Source: Fen-1362 sp964597035 (GTDB lineage Bacteria; Planctomycetota; Phycisphaerae; Sedimentisphaerales; Anaerobacaceae). From it: 64,000 nucleotides of DNA. The position numbers and the translations under genes are program-made. A model generated the notes under the pieces. It saw only the letters and a program-made list of their open reading frames with translations, searched no databases and was not told the DNA's origin. Where the stretch lies: NCBI GenBank assembly GCA_964597035.1, contig CAZQWM010000008.1, forward strand, positions 1 through 64,000. The letters are read 5' to 3'. Of this stretch, positions 41,874 through 51,900 are shown in pieces (position 1 is the stretch's first letter; each line of letters starts with the position of its first letter).

Positions 41874-43484
41874 ATGAGCCGGACGAGCGAAACCAAAAAT
41901 GGACCGATGGTTAGTGTCCTTGTGCCGACGTTCAACAGGCCCTTGTATCTGGCACAGGCACTTGATTCCGCCGTGCGCCAGACCTATGCCAATCTGCAAA
42001 TCATAGTCATAAACGACGGCGGCAGTGACGTCACAAACATAGTTGAATCGTTTAACGACCCACGAATCCTGTTCATAAATAAAAATCAAAATTGCGGCAA
42101 GGCGGCTTCGCTCAACGTCGCCCTCGAACACGCCGGGGGAAAATACGTGGCTTATCTCGATGACGACGACATCTACTATCCGCATCATATTGAAACGCTT
42201 GTTGACACCCTGGAGAATCATACCGACTGCGGAGTTGCTTATACCGACCTCTATAAAACATATTACAGACCTGCTCCGGACGGAAGGAGAATCGCACTGA
42301 GCAAAGTCGTCAAGGTCAGCAGAGACTTCGACCGATTCCTTATGCTGTATTACAACCACGTCCTGCACGTAAGCTGTCTTCATCGTAGGGACCTGCTCGA
42401 TAAGACGGGGCCTTATAACGAGACGCTCAACGTTCTGATTGACTGGGATATGACACGTCGGCTGGCCTTTTTCTCCGATTTCTGTCACGTTCATCAAATT
42501 ACCGGCGAATACTTTCAGTCCATCGGCGAAAGTGACAGGATATCAATTCAAAAGCGAAAGGACGAAAAAGAATACATCCGCAACGTGATGACTATTCGCA
42601 CGACAAGGCCGGCCAGGCCCTGGCCTATGCTCGGGGATTTATCCATAATCTGCACCGCCGACCGCCTCAATCGTCAAACAGCCCTTACAATCGGTCTTAT
42701 TTGCAGACATACTTTCTATCCCAACAAGTTGTATTTGACACTGCCGGGCGAGGATATAGCTCGCCTGAGCACCGATGTATCGAATATCGTTACAGTGCCT
42801 GTCGACCCGGCCGCAACGCAGCTTCAGCGCATTGACAGGGCGCTTGCCGATTGCGACGCTGACTTCGTAGCCGTGGTCCCGCCGGATTTTCCAATTCGCG
42901 ATATGTGGCTGGAGGATTCTCTCTACGCTCTGCTCAACACATCGAATGCTTCTGAGGCGTTTGAGCTTGAGGATTCCACGCCTGCCTGTCGTGCGGTAGT
43001 TGCGAAAAGAGAACATCTGCAGATCGCTCGCTCCGGATACCCGAATTTACCCATTGAGCAAGGTCTTGTGGCCGCGGGCGTCGGCCTGCGTCGTCTGCGG
43101 CCTGAAGAGATTCCATTCCAGTTTGACACGCTGCTTCAACAGGCACACGAAAACGAAAAGCAGGGCGACTGGAAACAAGCCGCTAAAATCTATGAGTTCA
43201 TTGCTGAACATCATCAGAATCAGTTATGGATGAAATCACAGGCTGCTGCCGCCCTGTTTAACGCCGGGGATTTTGGCAGGGCGACCGAGCTTATCTCGTG
43301 GGTAAACAGCCGGCGCCCGACCGTGGATACGCTGATGCTGGAGGCACGGCTTAGACGGCGGGAAAGAGATTTCAAATCGGCCTTGGTGCTGCTCAATAGG
43401 GCCGAAGATATATTAACCTGCCACCTGTCGCCTGAAATTATTGAAGAGCAACAGGCCGCACATACAAACAGCAAACGTAAATAG
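41874..43484 (+). CDS. Family 2 glycosyltransferase with TPR tail
   Basis: A 536-aa protein from the ATG at 41874 (a GTG at 41850 overlaps the previous gene). Residues 12-230 are a GT-A fold domain: VSVLVPTFNRPLYLAQALDS, IIVINDGGSD and the nucleotide-metal motif AYLDDDDIYYPHH. A second, less clear GT-A-like segment follows (about 255-400, LSIICTADRLNRQTALTIGL). The last 110 residues are TPR-like (HENEKQGDWKQAAKIYEFI). It probably acts on the same glycan as its neighbours. Confidence 0.85.
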   Translation: MSRTSETKNGPMVSVLVPTFNRPLYLAQALDSAVRQTYANLQIIVINDGGSDVTNIVESFNDPRILFINKNQNCGKAASLNVALEHAGGKYVAYLDDDDIYYPHHIETLVDTLENHTDCGVAYTDLYKTYYRPAPDGRRIALSKVVKVSRDFDRFLMLYYNHVLHVSCLHRRDLLDKTGPYNETLNVLIDWDMTRRLAFFSDFCHVHQITGEYFQSIGESDRISIQKRKDEKEYIRNVMTIRTTRPARPWPMLGDLSIICTADRLNRQTALTIGLICRHTFYPNKLYLTLPGEDIARLSTDVSNIVTVPVDPAATQLQRIDRALADCDADFVAVVPPDFPIRDMWLEDSLYALLNTSNASEAFELEDSTPACRAVVAKREHLQIARSGYPNLPIEQGLVAAGVGLRRLRPEEIPFQFDTLLQQAHENEKQGDWKQAAKIYEFIAEHHQNQLWMKSQAAAALFNAGDFGRATELISWVNSRRPTVDTLMLEARLRRRERDFKSALVLLNRAEDILTCHLSPEIIEEQQAAHTNSKRK

Positions 43485-43495
43485 GAATCGGCAAA

Positions 43496-44158
43496 ATGTC
43501 TGAAAAGCAAACCACCGCAACCGATACTACGCAAAACACAATTGTCGAACAGCCCAATTCGACTCAGCACTATGAGTTGTTGATGGAGCTGGCTGACTGT
43601 CTGACGAGTGTCGGTAAATATGAAGAAGCGCAGCAGCACTACGAGAAGGCGACTTCGCTCGACCCGGATGCTGCGGGACCTTACCTCGGCCTGGGTGTTG
43701 TCGCCCTGCAGAAAAACCTGCCCGAAGACGCTGCGATTGCCTTCAAGGTTGCCTGCCGGCTTGACCCGGCCTGTGCCAGGGCCTATGCTGGCCTGGCTAT
43801 TATCGCGCAACAGCGAGCGCACTACACGGAGGCCTTCCAGATGTATCTTAAATGCCTTGAGCTTGAAAACGACAATCTGACCGCGCTGCTCGGACTGTTT
43901 CAGACATCCTGCCAGATGGGTTCGTTTGAGAAGATAATCCACTACCTTCGTGCGTATCTGAAGATGCATCCCGGCGATACATCGGTTATGTTCGCCCTGG
44001 CTGCTTTGTATATGAAAGACGGTCGGCTTGACGAATCCCAAAACCTCCTTCGTGACGTTCTTGCACTACAGCCGGACCACAAAGATGCGGCAAACCTGCT
44101 CGAAGAGCTTGAACGCGGACCCGCGGAGAAGGCTCAGCCCGGAGTCAACGGCAAATGA
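43496..44158 (+). CDS. TPR protein
   Basis: A 220-aa protein of about five TPR repeats: LMELADCLTSVGKYEEAQQH, YLGLGVVALQKNLPEDAAIA, YAGLAIIAQQRAHYTEAFQM, LLGLFQTSCQMGSFEKIIHY and FALAALYMKDGRLDESQNLL. No catalytic domain or signal peptide. It may scaffold the glycosyltransferases or bind the acceptor protein. AGGAATC precedes the ATG, and its end overlaps the next gene by 4 bp. Confidence 0.8.
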   Translation: MSEKQTTATDTTQNTIVEQPNSTQHYELLMELADCLTSVGKYEEAQQHYEKATSLDPDAAGPYLGLGVVALQKNLPEDAAIAFKVACRLDPACARAYAGLAIIAQQRAHYTEAFQMYLKCLELENDNLTALLGLFQTSCQMGSFEKIIHYLRAYLKMHPGDTSVMFALAALYMKDGRLDESQNLLRDVLALQPDHKDAANLLEELERGPAEKAQPGVNGK

Positions 44159-44472
44159 GTGTAGAAGAAGAGATGCAACTGCTGACTCAACTTACCGAGC
44201 TGCTCGAAAAACAGCTCGACCGGGCTCGGCGGGGAAGCTTCACGGATATGGAGCGGTTGGCTGCAAAGTGCGAACCGCTTGTAGAGAAAATAACGCAAGC
44301 CCGACTGCTTGAAAGGCCGGAATACAAAGTCAGCCGGGAGCATCTTGCTGAGCTTTATCATCAGCTTCAGCTTGTGCTTTCGGCGCAAAAAAACGTTACT
44401 GCTGAAAAACTTGGCTCGATTCGCAAAAGTAAGCGCGTTGTCTCGGCCTACCGTGACAATGCGCACCGCTGA
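44155..44472 (+). CDS. FlgN/FliT-like small helical chaperone
   Basis: A 105-aa all-helical protein. MSVEEEMQLLTQLTELLEKQ and the C-terminal GSIRKSKRVVSAYRD resemble FlgN or FliT chaperones, which end in a short basic helix before a Tyr. It overlaps the TPR gene by ATGA. A filament-protein chaperone inside the glycosylation island would make sense before fliD, but the match is by pattern only. Confidence 0.5.
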   Translation: MSVEEEMQLLTQLTELLEKQLDRARRGSFTDMERLAAKCEPLVEKITQARLLERPEYKVSREHLAELYHQLQLVLSAQKNVTAEKLGSIRKSKRVVSAYRDNAHR

Positions 44473-44478
44473 TTTGAT

Positions 44479-45876
44479 ATGCAGCATAATAAGCCCAATG
44501 TCGTTGTTGTATTAGTTGATGCCCTCAGGCCTGACCACCTCTCGTGTTATGGCTATGGCAGACCGACCGGCTCAAGGCTCAATGAATTTGCAGAACAATC
44601 GGTCCTGTTTACGTCGGCTTTTTCCGCATCATCCTGTACGGTCAGCTCCATTCCTTCTATTATCACCGGGCTTTATCCGTCGTTGCACCGCACGGGTGTG
44701 GATGGGAATCTTACGACTCTTTCCGCCGATGTCCCCACCATCGCCGAGGTGCTGAACAGGTCCGGCTATTGCACGGTGGGATTCAATACCAATCCTTTGG
44801 TTTGCGGCAAACATGGTTACAGCAGGGGGTATAGTTGCTATTACGACCTTTTTCCAGAAAAGACTAATATTAAAATACCGGCCACCATCGAGTATTCCTG
44901 GCAGGGTGTAACTAAAAGGGAGAATGTCGAATTTACTCAGCCGTATGTCTGCAGCGGGGATTTAACAAAGCAGGTCGGCGCCTGGCTGGACGCAAATGAA
45001 CGGCAGCCGTTCTTTATGTGGTTGCATTATATGGACACCCACGCGCCATATCTTCCAAGACAACCTCATTTTTCCCGGTTCTCGGCCGACAAACCCAAAG
45101 CAGAGGTTGTTCGCTTTGTCAGACAGCTCAACAGCATATACGACGTACTTCACCGGGACCAGGACCGGATAAGCCCGCTGGACAGGCAATTGATAATGGA
45201 CTGTTACGATTCGGAGATAGCGTATTTCGATAGCATGTTTGGCAGGTTGTTGGATTGTTTCCAAAAGCACGGCCTGCTCGAAAATACCCTCTTGATTGTT
45301 ACTGCGGACCACGGCGAGGAGTTCTGGGAGCATCAACGATGGGGACATTATGTGAGAATGTTCGATATTAACCTCCGTGTGCCCCTGATTTTGAGATACC
45401 CGCAGTTGCATTCATCGAACAAAATATTATCGCAGCAGGTTCGCAATATCGACATCTTCCCGACTATCCTGGAGATTTTAAATCTCAACAGCGATTGCCG
45501 GATGTCCGGGGTTTCGCTGTTGCCTTGTATCCGCGACGAATATATGGCGGCGCCTTTGCCTGTCGTGGCGGAAGGCGGGGGGGTGATTCAACTTTTAACG
45601 AAAACAAATACTGACCGTATGTATGCACTAAGGACGCCGGAGTGGAAGTATATAAAGAACACCACTCATCCTCAGTCGCAGCTCTATGACTTGCAAAATG
45701 ACCCGCAGGAGACCAGCGACCTGTCGGCTGAACCATTCGCTGACGCCACTATGAAGGCCCTTGACCGCCGGTTAACGGATTTGTTGAGTTCCGGTGGCGA
45801 ACGAAAAAATAGTATGCCGCAGCAGGAGATGGATTCCAAGATTATCGCACAGCTCGCACAGCTTGGATACGCATAA
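44479..45876 (+). CDS. Sulfatase/alkaline-phosphatase-fold hydrolase or phosphotransferase
   Basis: A 465-aa cytoplasmic-looking enzyme of the sulfatase superfamily. VVVLVDALRPDHLSCYGYGR holds the first metal-binding Asp; SSCTVSSIPSIITGLYPSLH holds the nucleophile region, which lacks the exact CxPSR sulfatase signature; MDTHAPYLPRQPHF and VTADHGEEFWEHQRWGHY give the remaining metal ligands. The missing CxPSR suggests a phosphotransferase-like or atypical member instead of a classical sulfatase. No signal peptide. Its island context points to glycan modification. Confidence 0.75.
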   Translation: MQHNKPNVVVVLVDALRPDHLSCYGYGRPTGSRLNEFAEQSVLFTSAFSASSCTVSSIPSIITGLYPSLHRTGVDGNLTTLSADVPTIAEVLNRSGYCTVGFNTNPLVCGKHGYSRGYSCYYDLFPEKTNIKIPATIEYSWQGVTKRENVEFTQPYVCSGDLTKQVGAWLDANERQPFFMWLHYMDTHAPYLPRQPHFSRFSADKPKAEVVRFVRQLNSIYDVLHRDQDRISPLDRQLIMDCYDSEIAYFDSMFGRLLDCFQKHGLLENTLLIVTADHGEEFWEHQRWGHYVRMFDINLRVPLILRYPQLHSSNKILSQQVRNIDIFPTILEILNLNSDCRMSGVSLLPCIRDEYMAAPLPVVAEGGGVIQLLTKTNTDRMYALRTPEWKYIKNTTHPQSQLYDLQNDPQETSDLSAEPFADATMKALDRRLTDLLSSGGERKNSMPQQEMDSKIIAQLAQLGYA

Positions 45877-45963
45877 ACGCCCGAGGGGTTTTTACGTGGC
45901 ACAAGCAGGACGGTAGGGGATGGTTGTGCAACTGGCGGGCGAGCTGACGAGATATAGTAATTT

Positions 45964-48900
45964 GTGAAAATAGCTATGCACCGAAAGATAAGAGTATTGT
46001 TCTCAATTGAGACGGCCGACCCCTGGATTCTCCGCGTTTACAAATCCTTTTACGATGGCTTGGCATCTCTGCCTTATGAGCTGTTTTGCACGGCTTGTGA
46101 CGTGAAGGAACCGGCCGGACAGCTTGATGCATACAATATTATCGATTATGCAAAGCTCCCGGATTTGGCACCGGCCTTGGCTGCCTGTGGACCTGTGGGC
46201 ACGCCATCCCGGCGTCTGCTCGAACTGGCGCCCGGCTTCGCGCTTTGGGATTCACCACAGCGCCTGCTCGAACGCTTCGACAGATTCAGGTCGGCTTTTC
46301 ATATTGTTCAGCCGGACTTGGTCATTGTCTGGAATGGAATGGCGGACATACGACGAATGATAAGGATTTTCCTGTCGGAGCAGAGCACACCCTTTTTCTA
46401 TGCCGAAAAGGGTGTGTTGCCTGACAGTTGGTATATAGACGAGGCGGGTATAAATGCCTGTTGTTCGCTTAGGCCGTCTGTGGCAAACGCCGGCATACCT
46501 GAATCTCAGCGGGACAGAGTCGAGCAGTACCTGCAGAATGTCATTAGTTCCGGCTCAAGCGCGTGGCAGCAGCCGGCCGGAATCAGTGGTGATGCTCTTA
46601 GGCGTAAACTCTCTATCGCGGTGAATTCGCCGGTTATTTTCTTCCCGGGTTGGGTGGATGAAGATACCAGCATCACTGAGCTCTCATGCTTTAAGACCGT
46701 GGCCGAGGCGGTCGGTGCCGTCGCCGATGCGATGCCCTCCGGCGCAACCTTGATTGTCAAACCGCATCCAAAATCAAAAACCGAAAGTCGTCAGCAGCTC
46801 CAGGAACTCGCACCGCAATCGCCGAACCTGCGTATCGTAACTGATGCCGATATCTGGGACCTGATTGACGTTGCAGATTTGGTTGTATCGATAAACTCCA
46901 CGGTTGCCTTCGAGTCACTGCTTGGAAAACGTAAATTGCTTCTGTTGGGGGATAATATTTTATCAAAGGTTGGTCTCGTCGAGAAAGTAAATGTCGCTGA
47001 GCTGAAAGACGCGTTAAAGGCGTCTCTTGAGGGTTCGTTCGACAACCGGGTGAATTACTCACGAGTGCTTTCGTTTGTGAAGTTTTTGCTTGATGATTAC
47101 TACCTGTTTACAGGATGCAGCTCGGTCCCTCAGTCGGTCTTGTCGAGAATTGACTCGAAGGCAATAAAAGCTTCAGACAAAACTTTCAGCGTGGACAAAC
47201 TCAAAGAAATACTCTACCCGCACGAGAACACGATTTTGCCGTCCGGGCCAGTGACAGGTGAATCGTTTGACCCTGCTGTTGCTTGTTTTCGCAAGGCAGT
47301 TGACCGGTTTGCTGCCGGCAATTTCCAGCAGGCAGTGGAATTGATGGAGCAATACCGCAGGGCAATTGATTACACAAAGCTGCCACGGACGACTAAAACC
47401 CGGAACAAGTCCTCTGATGTTCAGGTCTCGGTTATTATTGTTACGTATAACAGAACTGAAGAGCTGAAAAACTGTCTCGAATCGCTCAGCAAACAGAACG
47501 AGGAGAATTTTGAAGTAGTTATTGTAGATAACGGCGGCACCAACCTCAACGAGCTTGGCAACGACTTCGACCAGTATATCAAATGTCCGATGAACTTCAG
47601 TCTTTCGGAAGGGCGTAACATCGGCGCCTTCTTTGCTAAGGGGGCGATACTTGCCTTCCTCGACGACGACGCTGTTGTTGGGCCGGATTATATAAGTTCG
47701 ATAAGGACGGCCTTTAAAACTTATGACATCTGCGGCCTTCGCGGCAGGGCGCTGCCCAAAAGCAGCCAAAATACGAATAATGGCACGAAGGGTTACGACC
47801 ACGGTCCGAATCCCTTCCCAACGGTCTGCGACCTTGAAGGGGGCTCCGCATTTTCAAGAGAGATATTCCTGTCGATTAATGGGATGGACCCATTGCTGTT
47901 CGGCCATGAGGGCTATGACCTGACTTACAGAATCGCAAAAAACTCCGATATGCTGAATAGTATTATTTACTGGCCTTATACCATCATTTATCATGATGCT
48001 CCATCTACCGATTCGCAGGGACAAAAAGACCAGAGATACAGTTTTAACGAGCAGTATTTGCGCTTCAAGCACAGTGACCACATCTTCTCCCTGCGGGATG
48101 AGATTGAGAAGTGTTATCTGCCCGGCCCTCCCGGCGATGCCTGTCCCGAGCAACCAGTGGTGGGCGAAATCGAACCACATCGAGGGGCCGGCAACGTGAC
48201 TGCACAGCCATCCCATACCGGCCCGGCTGCGGCGCCGCAGAACGATGTCCCCGTCGCACTCGTAGTTTACAACAGGCCAAAACACACGCTCGAAGTCTTG
48301 AAATCGCTCAGAGGGCACAATGTTCAAAACCTATATATATTCTGCGATGCGCCGAAGCGACCTGAGCACGAACAGGACGTCTCGCTGGTCAGACGACTTG
48401 TTCACAGCATAAACTGGACAACGCCTGAAATAATCGAGCGTGAGCAAAACTTCGGCCTGGCGAAAAGTATAACCAGTGCGACCGACTTTGTATTCGAACG
48501 GCACGACCGCCTGATTTTACTCGAAGATGACTGTGTTCCTCAGCAGCACTTCTTCGATTTTATGTGCACCTGCCTCGAAAAATACAAGGACAATCCGAAA
48601 GTTTTCGGTGTCGCTGGTTACTCGATATCGATGCCCGATGAACTCCTCCGTGAATATCCTTACGACCTTTACTTTTGCCCGCGCATTTGCAGCTGGGGCT
48701 GGGCCACCTGGAAAAGGGCCTGGAAATATTATGACAGGGACTTGCAAAAACTCGTTGAAGAGGCCAATGAAAGAGGAATCGACCTCGCCCAGGGCGGGAG
48801 CGAAGTCCAGGTTTTTATCGAAAAATTCTTAAGAGGTCGGCTAAACGACGTCTGGACGCTGAACTGGATTCTTACCGTTTATCTTAATAATGGTTATTAC

Positions 48901-51900
48901 GCCTATCCTACAAGTTCTCACATCAAAAACGTAGGTATGGACGGCAGCGGACTGCATTGCAGAAAGACTACGAAGTACGACAGCGTCTGCGCCGATGCAA
49001 AACCTCATCGCTATCCGGACCGGATTATACTCAACGACCAGTTTCTTGAAAGGTTCAGAAAGCACTTTGATTTCGACGAAGAACAAAGCCGAAAGGCAGC
49101 GGTTTTTCTAAGCACTATCAAAAAACATCAGACACAGCGATTAACTTCTGAAAAGCCTGCGTTATCCGCGAACAAGCCTGCAACGCCGAGCCGGTATCTC
49201 GTTTCGGCGATAGTTTCGACCTACAATTCGCAGGAGTCAATCCGCGGCTGCATCGAAAACCTCGAAAGCCAGACAATAGCCGACAAGCTTGAAATCATTG
49301 TTGTCGATAGCGGCTCTCAGCAAAACGAGCAGGCCGTCGTCGCCGAGCTACAGCAAAAATACGATAACATTAAGTATATAAAAACCGCACAACGTGAGAC
49401 CATTTATGCCGCGTGGAACAAGGCCGTCAAAGCCGCAACCGGCAAATACATCACAAATGCCAACACCGACGACAGACGTTACGAGGATGCCCTTGAAATA
49501 ATGGCTAATGCCCTTGACCGGGACCCTGATGGAGTCCTGGTTTACGGCGACAACGAAATTATTGACGCCGAAACGGGTGCCGTTGTTGGCAAAACCACGA
49601 GGAGTGATTTCACCATGGCCCGTCTGCTTGACCATTGCTTCGTCGGCCCCCAGCCGATGTGGCGAAGGGAGCTCCACGACGAGTTTGGTTACTTTGATGA
49701 ATCATTCTTCTCGGCGGGCGATTACGAATTCTGGCTCAGAATCGCCCAGAAATATGAGTTTATGTATCTCACTATGGTCCTTGGCCAGTATCAGCGCAGG
49801 TCCGACAGCATCGAACACAGCAACGGCGGCTGGGTGGGCAGGTTTGAGACGGCGCTTATCAAAAAGGCCTATCAATATGCCAGCATTAACTCTATATTCA
49901 TCGGCAGTGCCGGCTTGACCGGCACGTCGCCTTTTACTGATTGGTGCGAGACGAATATCGTAAAAAGGCAAACCGCCCAAATATTAACGGGCCGGCCGGT
50001 CGAACCGGTCGAAAAGGTTGATGACAACCGAAATCCCGACACTGTGCCTTTGCTTTCCATAATTATAGCGACATTCAACCGCACCGATGGTTTGCTCAAA
50101 TGCATCGGTGCTCTCGCCGGGCAAAGCGAATCTGATTTCGAGCTGATAGTCGTAAACAACGGCTTAACCATAATCCCGCTCGCGGATAACCGCCGGTATC
50201 CTTTCGGCGTATGCTGTATGGACCTAAAAAGCAATTATGGCCCGTCGCTGGCACGAAACATCGGGGCAGGGTTTGCGAAGGCGCCTTATATTGCTTTTCT
50301 GGATGACGATGCCATAGCCGATGAGAATTTTGTCCGAAATATCCTGAGGCACTTCAACGAAACTGACATATCCGGCCTCAGGGGCAAAGCCCTCCCCGAA
50401 TCAGGCGACCGCAAGCCGGACCATTACGACCTCGGTGACGAGCCGATGCCTTTTCTTGTGGACCTCGAAGGTAACTGCGCCTTCAAAAAAGATGTTTTAC
50501 TTGAAGTAGGCGGTTTCGACGAATTCCTGTTCCACACCGAAGGCCAGGAGCTTTCTTACAGAATCTTCAGGCATCAAAAAGAAAGCTTAAACGCCCTGAT
50601 GTATTTTCCCGATGTTGTAATTTATCACGACCCGCGGAACGTGGACGATGCCGGCGGGATTGAAAAAACCCTTCGCTCGCAGGTAATGGCTGAGATGCTT
50701 GCACGCAAGGCCCACGGCATCAGAAAATACATCAGGTTCTTCAGTAATTTCTACCCCGCCAACAGGGCTACTCTCGAGAGTAACTTTTTCCGCCTTATGG
50801 TCAACGTGTCGTTTCTCGAAAAAAATTACCCCGACCTTGCCTTGTTCTGGGCCTTGAAGGCAATTGCCATTGAGCCGGACAACGTTCCTTGTCGCTATGC
50901 CGTCGGCCGGATGAATGTGCGACTCGGCCGGTTCGATGTCGCCGAGAGATTCCTCGAACCCTTGAGTCGGCAGTTATATATAGCCGTTGCACAGGATAAT
51001 ATTTCCTCGCTCGGCGAATCCTTCAAAGATGAAAAATCAGCAACACTTTGCTACATCGATGCCGCTATGAAGCTGGCCTTCTCCTATGCACAACAGGGTA
51101 AATCACGCCAGGCCGCCGCCGCTTATTCGCAGATTCTCAACTGCTCATTCATTACGCTGTCGGACCAGCAGAAAGATTGCATAAGCAAAGAAATCGACAG
51201 ATTGACCGAGTCGCCTGTTACCGTCATGCCTCAGCAACAAGATGCCAGTGTTACTGATTCCTTGTCCCAGAAGGGGGCTTACCTCGTTTCAGCCATCGTC
51301 TCAACATACAACGCGCAAGAGTTTATTCGCGGCTGTCTCGAGGACCTCGAACGTCAGACAATAGCCGACCAAACTGAAATTATCGTTGTCAATAGCGGCT
51401 CTCAGCAAAACGATGAGCAAATCGTAAAAGAGTTCCAGAAAAGATACAGCAACATCGTCTATATCAAAACAGAGCATCGCGAGCCCTTGTACTCTGCCTG
51501 GAACCGGGCCATCAAAGCTGCCTCAGGCCGGTTTCTAACGAATGCCAACACCGATGACCGGCACCGAAAAGATGCGATGGAGATTATGGCCGACACACTC
51601 ACCGCAAATCCTGATGTTGCCTTGGTCTATGGCGACCAGATTGTTACCGACACACCGAACGGCACCTTCGAGAATCATCACGCCGTCGAAATGACCAAAA
51701 GACCGGAATTCAGTTGGCAGCGTTTGCTCTTCGGCTGCTGTGTCGGGTCCCAGCCGATGTGGAGAAAGTCACTGCACGACGAGTTCGCCGGTTTCGACGA
51801 GTCACTCACTTGTGCCGCCGACTGGGACTTCTGGCTTAAAGTCGCCAAAAAGCACAGCTTCAAGCACATACCTCAATTCCTCGGTCTTTACTATCGCAAC

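Noticed and set aside
45876..45963. Terminator before the giant glycosyltransferase gene
   Set aside because: The stem CCC/GGG before TTTTT is only three pairs.
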